Origin: Campylorhamphus procurvoides
Taxonomy: Eukaryota > Chordata > Aves > Passeriformes > Dendrocolaptidae
Reading direction: 5' to 3'
Length of the DNA: 64,000 bases
NCBI GenBank assembly: GCA_013396655.1
Contig: WBMV01000077.1
Coordinates: 1 to 64,000, forward strand
Notes under the pieces: model-generated
Database searches by the model: none
The model's input: the letters and a program-made list of their open reading frames with translations, nothing else
Told to the model about the DNA's origin: nothing
Translations under genes and position numbers: made by a program
In this document: piece after piece, positions 24,101 to 36,100 of the stretch
Numbering within the stretch: position 1 is the first letter of the stretch
Layout: every line of letters starts with the position of its first letter

Positions 24101-27100
24101 CCTAAATCCTGTTAGTTGCACTACTCCGTGACACATGGAGTCCCAGTGCATGTGCACTGTGATCCCACACCACCTCCCAGGTCCCTGTTTGGCAGGAAGA
24201 CCACTCTGGTCTTTCATTACCTTGTTCTTGGAGGAGTGAAATCCCACCCACATGGCAGGGCCCGCCCGAATATCCCCTTTTATGCTGGGAAATGCACACA
24301 CAGAGACATGGGGTCGGCTGGGTTGCCCTCTTAAGGAAGACAATTATCAGGGATAGGAACCCGTAAAACAAACTCGATTTAACCCTTCTTAAACCCCCCC
24401 AGGAGAGAGGGGCAAACAGCATCCCATTGAACTCAGTGTTTACACACATTCCAGAGATAACTTCAGGTCTGCAGGGCCTTTGCCTCTGCAAGAAGCCAGA
24501 GAGGAAATGACTCTCGTTCCTGAGAGATGGAGGAATTTGGGGAGGGGGGCCCAAGGAAGGCAGCCAGGTAAGCATGGCAAATTGCTCTCCATCAGTGCTC
24601 TCTGAGCACAGTCCTACCCAGGGGTTGCCATTCTTGGGAACATATCCAAAGTTGTCCTTATCGGATCATTAGCGTGGTTTATGCTTCCGTAATTTGTAAG
24701 CCTCTAAAGGAAAATAATTCTGCAGTTTATATGGAATTAAATCAAAGAAATGACAACTCTGTAAGCCCCAGCCAGAAGACTCTCAATGCAAGAATGGCTG
24801 GCCAGAGTCACTTGGGGTAGCAGCTTCCTGACATAGATATATTTGGGCTACAAACTAGATTAAGGGCAACTTGGCAGGCTCGATAACCACTGGACAAAGC
24901 TGTCTACCCCTCCTCATACTGCCCAGCCAGAGGAGCAGAATTTTCCTATGACCAGGCCCTCTTAATTTCTTCATTTCCTGCCCATGGCTGGAGCACAGAC
25001 CAACACCCAGACCTTTTCATTCCGTGGGGACACAGAACACACTGGATCCTCTTTGACTTGCCTTTAACCGTGAGCATGTCATCAAGATGAAATCAAAGGT
25101 GGTGTCTCTTGTCCCTACATTTCTCCTGAATGTTTTTTGGGGGCAAAAAAACCCCATGGCATAAGAGCCACCTCACCTGTCCAAGGGCACCCACAGCTCA
25201 TCAGCACCTGCAAACCCGTTCATGGGTAGGAGCCCACAGCCACTGTCAACTGAACTACAGACAGGCCTGATTCTGTAAAGCACACAGCATGCACATGGAA
25301 AAACCCACTTGAAGCTGTTTCAGGATCTCTCCCATGTGTTAGAGGAATACCTGCCCTGCAGAGTGACAAGCAGGCTCAGAGGCAGGTTCACACATGCTGA
25401 GACTGGTGCCTTTTCAGCTGAACCTCAGGCTGTTGGCTGCTGTTAGGGAAGAGCTGAGTTGGGACAGGGGCCAATTGGCCAGGCTGGGCTGCTGAACACA
25501 TCCCTGCATGAAACACAGACTGAGATGTGCTGACAGGCCACTGCTGCCCCCAGACCACAGTGGAGGATATACAGGAGGGAAGGGAACCAAAGTCAAGATG
25601 GTTCATGGCAAGATGCAGAAGGGGCGGTAAGACAGATGAGGGTTGCTCATCATGCATCTTTTCTCCCATGGCAATTTGTGGCATAAATTGACAACATGTA
25701 TGTGCACACATCCACCTGTAATGGTGCTCAAGGCCTCTGTATCTCCTCTTGGCCATGGACCTCAGCAATATCTCTTAAGACATACAGTTCACCCCATGTT
25801 TGAAGTTACAAAGTCTTGGCTAGGACACGGACCTCCATCAAGTGCACCCAGATAACCGTAAGAATACTCACAAGTCCACATTTCCTTCAAGGCAAGGAAA
25901 CCTGACAAAAAAGGGCAGGCTAAGTTGTGCTCTTGTGTTGATGACCATTCAAAAAACACTGTTAAAATCCAGTGTCAATCTCATGCTGGAAATGGGCTCT
26001 GGGCAGGATGACCTGGCCCAGACAATTCTGTGCTGCTGCAGCAGGACCAAGCCTGGGCCGGGCAATGAGATGGGCCCAGGCACAGCCTGAAGGACATGTT
26101 CAAGTCTGTTGCTGAGTCTTCACTCCATGCTGAGCCTTTCATCACCCTGAATAAATCCAACAGCAAACCTGGGGGTGGGAATTCCTATGCTTGTGCCAAA
26201 ATGAAGTAAATGAGAGACATTAAAGTCCAATTAAAAACTTGCTTGGCCTTAAATGCCTCATCTGTTTAAAAAGCAAGTAAAGGGGCCTGATTAATTGCAT
26301 TCAGTGCCAACAAGAGGAATTATTACCCTTTTTGTACTCATTAAGGGTATCTGCTGTGGCATCTTTAATCACTAAGGCATTTAAAAGAGAGAAAGTAATT
26401 TGCTAAGACATAATGGATCCTGGGGATGAAGACTGGGACAATCGCCTATTTAGGACACAAAGACATGCTCTGAATTTTCACAATTAAAAAAAGCATGGCC
26501 AAAGTCAGCCCCTGAACCAGCAAAAAAAAACAGTGCTGGGGAGCTCTGCCTTGGTGTGCAGGGGGGCTTCCCTGCACCATCTAATGCTGTCAGGAAAAAG
26601 ACCGTGCCTGTGCATCATCTGGTATGGTCATACACAGGGACAAGCAGCAAATCATGGGCTCCTGTCCCACTGTAGGAGAACAGTATCCCTGTCCTTAACA
26701 ATGAGGCTTCCTCCCATCTCAGTGTGAGCCTTCAGCCTGACCAGGACCTTGGAGAATTGTGGCTATACCAGTGATAAAGTGTCACTGCCGCATGTAATCC
26801 CTGTGACATGAAGGTCGGTGGCATCTGTGAAATGCATGCCTGCTCCAGAGGCAGACTTCACCACAAGCTTTAGAAAGTAATCCTCCAATCAACTGGGAAC
26901 ATAGCTACAAAGGTCTTGTAGTCCCTCCCACCAGCCAAAGCAAGAGGAGTTCCTCTCACACCCATCCAGAGATGGGTGCTCTGAAGGCCTCCTGACACCA
27001 AACCCACACACACCAGAGGTTTCAGTACTTCATCAGCCTTTCATTTATGTAAGTCTTCCCCAATGATTACATTTCTTGCTCAGCCTATGACTTGATATCT

Positions 27101-30100
27101 TCTTCCTAAATAGCTACTAAGAACAGATCATTCCCTCACTTTTCACGGCAGCCTTTTATGTCTTTGAAAGCTTTTCGTATCGTCTCCCCACTCAGCCTGC
27201 TCTTTCCTAGACTAAACAATCTCAGGTCCTTTCAAGCTTTTCTCATTCCTCATCATTTCCAGCCCTCTGATCGCTCTCACTGCTCTCCCTGGACTCTCTG
27301 CTATTGGCCCATATCTTCCTTGAAATGCAGCATCCAAAATGGGAATAGCTCCAGTGACAGACTTACCAGCACTGGGAGCAGGAGGAATGCTTCAGATGCC
27401 TCGAAATGCATGCAACTCCTTACACGGCCCCCTGTGACGCTTGTCTTTTTCACAACCGTATGACAGCATTGACTCATGTCAAACCTGTGATTCACTGAGG
27501 TATCTGCTCTGCCACTACCAGACAATTTCCTTCCTCTATCCATGCAGAACACATCTCCTACCCCAAGGCTACCCTTTGCACAGTGCTGCCCCTCCTGTTT
27601 GCCCTCACATTTCCCTCAACACAGCAGATCTTGGATGTCTTTGCACATCAGCCTCTCCTATGCACAACAGCCACGATGCAGCTGTTGGAGAGGAACACTG
27701 GGAAAGTACCTCTCATCTTTGTCAAATACCTACAGAGACTACTCAGCAGCTGAACCAGCACCAGCTGGCCAAAGAAGATCAAGCTGATGGCCAGAAGCAG
27801 GCAGGGACCAGCAGAGGCAGACCGCAGGAGCTGTGACAGCTCATGTTGTCCAACTCCAGTGAACGAAGTGAGCCCAAAGGACACCTACTCACATGCTGAC
27901 CAAGGAGCCAGCAGTGTCCCCAGTTTTAGCCTGACTTCCACCCTTGGGGATCACAAGCCCTCTACTGCTCTGTTTCTGTTGGCTCTGTGGAAGTGTACAG
28001 ACTACAGACCCTTCACAGCTTCTCCATCCACCTTGTAACATCCTTGTTGTTGTGGGTAACAATTTCTGTAGCAGGAAGATCCTACTTCTGTCATTTGTCT
28101 ATCAATATTTTTAAGAACAGCACAATTTGTAAGAAGAAAACGCTTAACATAAAACTGGATGTTACCGATGCTTAGCTAACACCAACCCTCTTCTTGTTAT
28201 GCCATGCTTTGGGGAAATAATGTGAGCAAACACACTGAAGAGGACAGTCACTGACGTACACAAATCCCAAATGAGATGCTTGCTTTTCCCCCACTAATGA
28301 AACCCACCCCACCGAGTCCCTGTTAAAGAGGGCTGATAACCTGCTCTGCCAAGGAGGATCTTGTGACAAAGTGCCTGCTGCAAGACTTCCACCAAAAAGC
28401 ACAGTTTTTTAGATTATGACAATTCTGAAGTGGGGCATCTTCTCTGGCGTCATCACAGGCTTTTGCACCTCCCAGAGCAGAGACAATTTGATGGTAGCCA
28501 ACCCATCACCTTCCAGTATGACCCTGACATTTAGTTCAGTTGGTTAGAGCATGGTGTTAATTATGCCAAGGTTCAATCCCTGTACCTCCAGTTAAGAGTT
28601 GGACTCAATGATCCTTGTGGGTCCCTTCCAACCCAGAACATTCTATGATTCTGTGATAAAATATCTGGTGACTCTCCATGAGGCACTGCAGAGCGATCTT
28701 TCCTTTTGCAGAAATAAATGTGGACTCGCAGAGGTGACATGATTTCATCAGTAGGAAATCTTGCAAAACCAGGAAAGCCCCCATATCTCCTGCCCTAGCC
28801 TTTGCAAGCACATTCTTAAAGAAATCACCAATTACCATTTAAAAGGGCAGGTTACACCTACAACTTAAAAACAATCTATTTTCAAGAAGGGTTCAGAACT
28901 TGGATGAATAGTTTTTGTTGTGTGTTAGAGGATGAAACCATTCCAAGGGCAAAGGCACTTAAGGTGTCTGGCAGAAGAGAACATGCAGGAGGCATCCATT
29001 CCCAGACCTCCAGTATGGCTGAATGGCTTTGCAAATCTTCAAGCAGCTCAAACACATGCTATAACACAAACCACTTCTCTGCTGGCTCCCTGCAATGCCA
29101 AGCAGCATGTCAGATCCCACCATCAGGACAGGATATTGATGAGCAAATGTCACTGCGTGCAGAAAGATGGCACCTCAGGCCCTGCAGATTTCAAAGTACC
29201 ACATACATCATGAAGCCCTGGCTCTCCCACAGGCCCTCTCCTGCCCTCTTCCCTTCCTCACTGGAGCACTGATATTTACTTCCTCACTGATATTTACTTG
29301 CAGCACAGTGACAGCAGCTCTGTTCCTGTCAGCCCAAGTGTTTTGATGGCAGGGATGCAGGTGAGAAACTCGGCCACTCAGCAAAGAGAAGAGCACAAAG
29401 GTTTTGGACATAGTAATAATACCTCTTCCTGCCACGGTCTGCTGTAAGGCTGAGTAGTTTACTTAACAGCAGGAAATGGTTCTCATACAAACTAACCACA
29501 GCTGGGCAACTGATGTAGCCAGTAAATACTTTCATTTTAGTAAAATGAAAGATTCCTGCCCAAGGCACACGGATCACCCACCCCACCATCTTCCCTTCAA
29601 ACAACAACATGCATGGGTATGTGAGAGACACTGCACAAGGAGGATGTATGCAGAGACCTGGCTGGTGGCCCATGTGCCACCTCTACTGCTCACTCTTAGC
29701 CACTCCAGGCAGTCTTCCTCATCAGAGAAGTGAAAATCTGGCAGGGAGGAAGAAGGGCACATGTCAGGAAGGGAAGCATAGTAACATCTTCTCCTTAGGG
29801 TCAGGGTTGTCTGGCTGGCTGGAGCAGACAGCAGCAGAACAGTGCCTGGTATTGCCAGAAACTTTCCCCAGAATGATACAACAGGTCTTCTTCAGATCCT
29901 CAAACTGACTGGCTCTTTTCATCTCTCACTCCACATAACTAGCCAAGGACAGAAAAATCTCCCAGGCAAAACCCAACTGCATTTCTACCTTTTTTCTCTC
30001 TACTTGGCATTGTTTCCCCAAGAGGATGGATGCAGAGAGCGGTCTGTCTTGTTCTCAGCTCTGCCTGTCACAACAGGTATTTAAAAAAAGCAAACAAGAA

Positions 30101-33100
30101 ACTCTCCCTAACGCCAAACAAACAAACAGTGAAATCCCAGGTGGAAAACAAAAAGCAAGTGAGAAGGAAATGAAGATAAAAGCAGGGTGGATGGTGCTGG
30201 AGGGCTGGCAATGATCCCGTTTGGAGGGCAGTGCCCAGGGCAGGCTGGCAGGGAAAGGACTAATGGATTCCCACTGCCTGGCCAGGGCAGCACAGCCTGA
30301 TGGACTCATTGCCAGCTCAGTGGTGCCTGTCCATATACTCCACTTGCTGAGCTGGTAGCAGGCATCCAGCATTTACACCCTAGAGCATACACAGACTGAG
30401 CCCAAGAACCTGCCTGAAGTGCTCTATGAGCAGCAGTGATTTTTGACACAGGGTTATAAATCTGTATCTTTGTAGTTGTAAAACTTGCTGCAGTTTGAAG
30501 AGTGATATGCACCAAACCCTGTGGAAAAGCAGCCATAGCTGTGACAAACCCCATTTGGTAGTGCTACAGCAGAGCAGGTAGCTGTGTCCAAAGGCAGCAA
30601 GAGATGAAGTGCACTGGAAAACTGCAGTTACCAGGGCTGTGATCTGGCCAGAAGGCCAGGGCAGGCTGGCTTCTGCTGCACAGAGAGCTTTGATGACAGG
30701 GGTCAGCTCTCAGTGAAAATGCTCTGAGAACAATGACCCCTCCAGAATATGAGTGGTCTGACTGCAGCAGGACCAGACTGAAGTACTTACAAGGAACAAG
30801 GAAACGTGTGTTTTAACTCGATGCAACAGGGTGAGTTAACTTTACTCAGGGTTTTGTTCAGGCTTGCTGATGCAGGCTAACCCCAAGTTGCTTTGTCATC
30901 ACTGCTGTTGCAATCTGAAGAGCTAAACCAAGCCCCAGGTCCTTTCTGGTTTCTGATGTCACCCAATACTCCCTGAGACCTCAGAAAGTATGGTGGTGGA
31001 GACCCCTACATGAATACTGATGTTCACAGCTTCTTCCCTCTTGCAGGAAGTCTTTGACACCAGCTCTGCTGAGCTGAGGAGGTAATTCAGGATCACAGCT
31101 AAAGTATGCTAGTGTTCAAATAAGAAACTTGTCAGACACAGACAGAAAAGAAGGTCTAACCTTCCCAGGAGAGCGAGTGATAGCTCTCCTTCCCACAGCC
31201 AGGTTCTATGTGGAAAAGAGCTTAAGATGGACAGCCAGACCACTCCACCCTGGCAGCCCAGCAATCAAAGACTAGCTGAGATGGTACAGTTTTCAACAAC
31301 ATGGACAGCCAAGGGCAGATGCGTCAGAATAAAAGCCCATGAGATGCTGCTTTGGCGAGGGCTGCTGCAGGCAGTAGTACAACTTCCCATGGGCACATTT
31401 GATTCTAGATGTATTTGTGTCTAAATATAGTCAGCGGGGGAACAGAGATTTGTCACAGGGGAAAAAACCGTGTCACTCCCACCTCCCAGTGGCAGTGAGC
31501 AACAGCCTACCAAAGGGCAATGCTCTGATATCCCAGCTACTGCTTTATTGCTGGATTTGTTATTAATCCAGTACAGTGAGTTTCGGTGTGACTTTACAAG
31601 TTGTGCAATGCTGCTCTGATAGAGCGAACCTCACCCTCAGGGGGGAAATAAACATCATGGAACTGGCTTACAAACGGCAAAACTGGCACGGCAGCTGGTG
31701 AAGGGGTTTGCAAAGCATCACACCACAGGCTGCCAGTGGAGATCCCTGCCAGTGACCTTTTTTTCTGGTGCACTTTCCAAGATATAGAAACACTTCATCC
31801 TCATCTCCATGCCATGGAATGTACTGGAGAGGCCTTTCCAAAGTGCAGGGCTGGAAAAAGAGACCTCAGCATGCCTTGCTCTAAAACAGGACACCTTATT
31901 CTCTAGTCCACTTTCCAGACTGGGGGACGAGCTAAGTGTGAATACACATAATACTGCAAGAGAGTTATTTCAGGAACAAAACCAGTGCTGGGTCTCCAAG
32001 TTGGGTCAAACTTGCTGAGAAGATGAGATGGGATGCTCCAGCTCATGAACAGCAGAGAGCAGCAGCAAGAACACAGGTGCACAACTCTGCCACAGCTGGC
32101 CTCTCCTCAGGCAGGTCCCATCCCATGGCATCTAGGTCTGTGCCCACCTCGCTGGAGGGCCTGGAGTTCCACTCTGGAGGACATGCTCATCAAAAAGCAC
32201 ATAATTCTCGGGGAGCTGGCTGGCTCAGGCAGAGACCCTGACCTGCAGGTTCTCTTATCAGCAGGAAGGGCTCATTAGGGATCGGACCAGAGTTTCCTGC
32301 TCAGGACCGAACCCTTTGTGAAGGGACTGCTGCCATGGAGAACCCACTTCCTAAGAGCCAAAGGAAGCAAAATATTTTTCTTGGGCCTCTGAGGCAGAGT
32401 TGCTATGGGGTGGATGTCAACAAAATAAAGTTGCACTTATGGAGCTGGGCAGTGCTCACCATGCACGAGCTGTTACTGCAGGATAAAGGTACCCCAAGCA
32501 GCATCACTGCCTGCCCCCAGAGCCAGGGCCAATTCAGAGCAGCATAAGGCCCCTCTGTACCAGTGTAACTGCAGCTGCCCTCCAGGCTGTACTGGCAGAA
32601 CTGTTTTAGCAAAAACAAAATCTCGCACCCTCCTAATCAGTATGACATTGTGCGGAGCCCGGGGCTCACTCTGGCTCCTCTCCAGCCCGGAGCACAGACA
32701 GAGGCTGTTTCAGCAGCCGACTCTCCTAATGCACTTGCAGCAGGCCAGCCAATTACATTACAATATCTGTGTATGGAGCTCAACGGGAGCTTAATTGAAA
32801 GAGCTGTAGCATTCAAATGACTTCTGATACTATGAAGACGTTAACGACTCCAGCCCAGCACTAACCAGCCCTGTCTGATGCTCGGCTGATGGGCAAGGAC
32901 CTGTAACTCAGGGCTTGGTCTGCAGCCAAAGCTACACCCCTGCGAGCACACACAGCACTGCAGCTGCAGCCAAGTGCTGATGGTGTTACCCCTTCCCAGT
33001 TGGAAGCTGCAATCACTCCTCAGGTGAGCTCTCCTCCACCCAGGGCATCCACACAACACAAGCCAGACCTGTCTCTGCCACTGAAGGACTGCATACATGC

Positions 33101-36100
33101 ACCAGAACTCCTCAAACTGTTCCCACATGAACTAGCTTGAATCTGCAAGGCACTCCTTGCATTAATTAATTTTATTGAAAAATATCATGCATGCTCTTCA
33201 TACATATTTTATGTTGCTCTTAAGTTCTGCAAATGTTTAGGGATAATAAATATGTCAGTTTCCAGCGGATTTGGCTACACAGAACCAGTGTACCTGCCCC
33301 ACTCCAAAGTGGTGGACTAGATTTAATTTGGTATCTTAGAGCTGCCACTGAGAGTGGCAAGAGACTCCTGTTATAAAGCTCTGACTGTCCACACTGTGTA
33401 TGTGCCTGTGGGGGAAGCTGTTCTGCTTCTACCATTTTCATTTCTGAACCAACGCACAGAAATCAGCAAAAATGCACACATACACAAGTTGCCAGTGAGC
33501 TTACACCCCTGCGTGGCTGTGAGGCATTTCACACCCCAACAGCAGGCAAGAGCAAAAAATTAAAGTGAGAAGGTATGATGCATTTGGTACCCAGGTCCAA
33601 CAGGCTGATGACCTCAAAGCTGCCAGAAGCTACTGCAGGCCAGTGTCTGGCATACAGCACATTTGCTGTGCTACAACTATGGGTCACACACTGGAGCATT
33701 TTAGAGTAACACCCTGTATTACGCCCATATTTAGCCATAAAAATAAGTGTGACTTGACTTTCAAACACTTGCAGCTCTCACAGACTTCACTGGGTTCAGT
33801 TGAGACATTTCAAATAAAACAATAACGACCACAACTCTGGGCTGGGATCAAGCACAGACCATTTTTATCTTAAAAGGCATTTGTTTGAGAACATTCAGAG
33901 CTGCTAGAACAACAGCACTGAAGTTATTTCACCGTGCAACCTTAAAACGTGGACAGCTTTGTCTGTAAAATGACATGGATTAATTGGTGACCAATCCTTA
34001 AAAAAAAAGAACAGTTAGAAAAAAATTGCTGGCAAACAGAGGAGAAATTCTTCCTCTCTTCAGAATCTCACTCCTTCCTCCTTTGTCTAACAGCAGATCT
34101 TTTGTTCAAGATTTCAGCTGCAAGCAGCCCTGAGGTACGCGGGGAATGTCTTGGTTATGACAGACTGGGGCACAGGCTTGGTTTTAATCGGCAGAGAAAC
34201 TGCTCCAAATCAGGCCTGAGAAGTCCTGCTAATGGAATTGTTCCAGTGCTAAAGGGATTTCAAAGTGAATGAGTGTGGATGGTAGAGCAGCTGGTGCAAC
34301 TCCCAGGTTGCTCTTTACAGTGCAGCGTGCCATGCAAGGAGGATCTAACACCCCAATCACCCTACCCTTGAAACAACCACCACCAGTGGCCCCCCAGCAA
34401 TGCAGAGTCCCTGGCTGTGTTTCTGTGACTCACAGACAGCCCCAGTGTTTAGTCCTGGTTAGCTTCCCACTGTATCAGATCAATGCCAGGCTTTGATCAA
34501 AATGAAAGAAAGGCAGAACAGAAGTAGGAAGGGACCCCCCCTATTCACCCAGCAATTAATCTGACAGCTTTAAGAATAGGTCTGATGAAAACAAATACAC
34601 CACCGTCCACTGGAAAATGTTCAAAAAGCCCAGCAGCGTAGGAAAGGGGAAAGTTCCCAGGAAATTAAGAGAGGGTGAAGAAGAGTCAGGGCTCTGTCGT
34701 ACAAATGCGTCACTACAACAAGCAACAAGCCCAGTGGAGTGGTTGCTTTGCAGTGCTGTGCAAGTTAATCAATAGAATGAATACAATATATTATCTTCCA
34801 GTGGAAAGCCTGGCCTGGCAGCACGTGGGACTATGGGGGACAATAAACGTTTGGGCACTACTACAAGCAGTCATAAAACAAAAATGAGGATTTGATCACA
34901 TTTAATTGCTTTTGGAAAAGCTAATATCACTGGGGGATCCATCATAATTATCAACCCCTGTTCCAGTCCAGATTAAAAGCTGGCCCAATGATCCAGATCA
35001 AAGAATGTATTTCAGGGGTTAAGGAAAGGAGGGAAATACCCTGAAAGCTTTAAAGATGTTTCCCATACAAAACATGAAGTCCAATCCACAAGAAAATAGG
35101 CAGCAAAAAGTCAACTGAGGAAAGACTGTGCTTTTCTTCTCAGCAACAACTTTCTAATGCTGCAGAAAAACCTCAGTAACAAAACAGAGGAGACAGCACA
35201 GAGAGCCCAAAATGTCTGTAAGAGGAGAAACTAAGATTATCCTGGGTTTTTTTTCAGGACTTGACTGAAGTGTTTTAAATGCCTGAGGTTGGCAAGGCCA
35301 CCCCACAGTGCCTTTCAGCTTTGGCAGCAGTCACTCAGAAAAGCTGCTCTTCCTCTTCCCAGGGACCCACCTCACTGGAAATAGATTTCAAGTCTCCAGA
35401 GGAAGAAAATGGAAACAGCTGACTTCTCCCAGCCACAAGCTCAGTTGTCACCTTCCAGCTGGAGGCAAGCTGAGGGATAAGCCAAGGCTTCCCTTCCGCC
35501 CACACAAAGTGGGAGGCTCCCGAATAGATTTCACTGCTAACATCCACCTACCAAAATCTGCTCAGAAAGTCAAAGCTCTCACTGAATGTGGGGACTGCAA
35601 CCTGTCAAGGCTCCCACTACCTCCATCAGCCTCATAGAGGGTGGGGTGGCAGGGCAGGGACGGGGTTTCATGACACATGGTCTCTGGAATTCACTGGTGA
35701 GTGTCTCACAGCCTCTGCTTGGTACAATGCCAGAGCTGTATCTCAAATCCTGTGTGACCTACCAGCTGCTGAGGGCAAAACAGCAAGGCACACACCACTC
35801 AGAGAGGTGAGGATCAGTGGGCTGCTGATGAATGAACAGACAAATGCTTCACAAAACTCACTCCATACTCTTGGTTGGATGGAGCAGGTTCAGCTCCCTG
35901 GCTCTCCTAAACAGCCTGCATGACCCCAAGAAGGCCATTTAGTCCCCTTGTAGCAAGCCTTTTGTCTCAGCAGGCAGAGAGTTATGCAGCAGTGCTGAGC
36001 AAGGCAGGCAGGCTGCCAGCTGAGGATTCAAACTCCTTCAGGGAACTCTAACAGTTACTCAGTAAATGCATTAACCATGGGAACAGCTTCCCAAAGGATG

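Noticed and set aside
27158..27463. 101-codon plus-strand protein
   Set aside because: It runs antisense through an ancient CR1 element and shows no conserved domain.
28525..28600. Stand-alone tRNA-Ile gene
   Set aside because: The T-arm side has a deletion of about eight bases, there is no matching acceptor stem, and it is fused to a CR1 tail, so it is a SINE.
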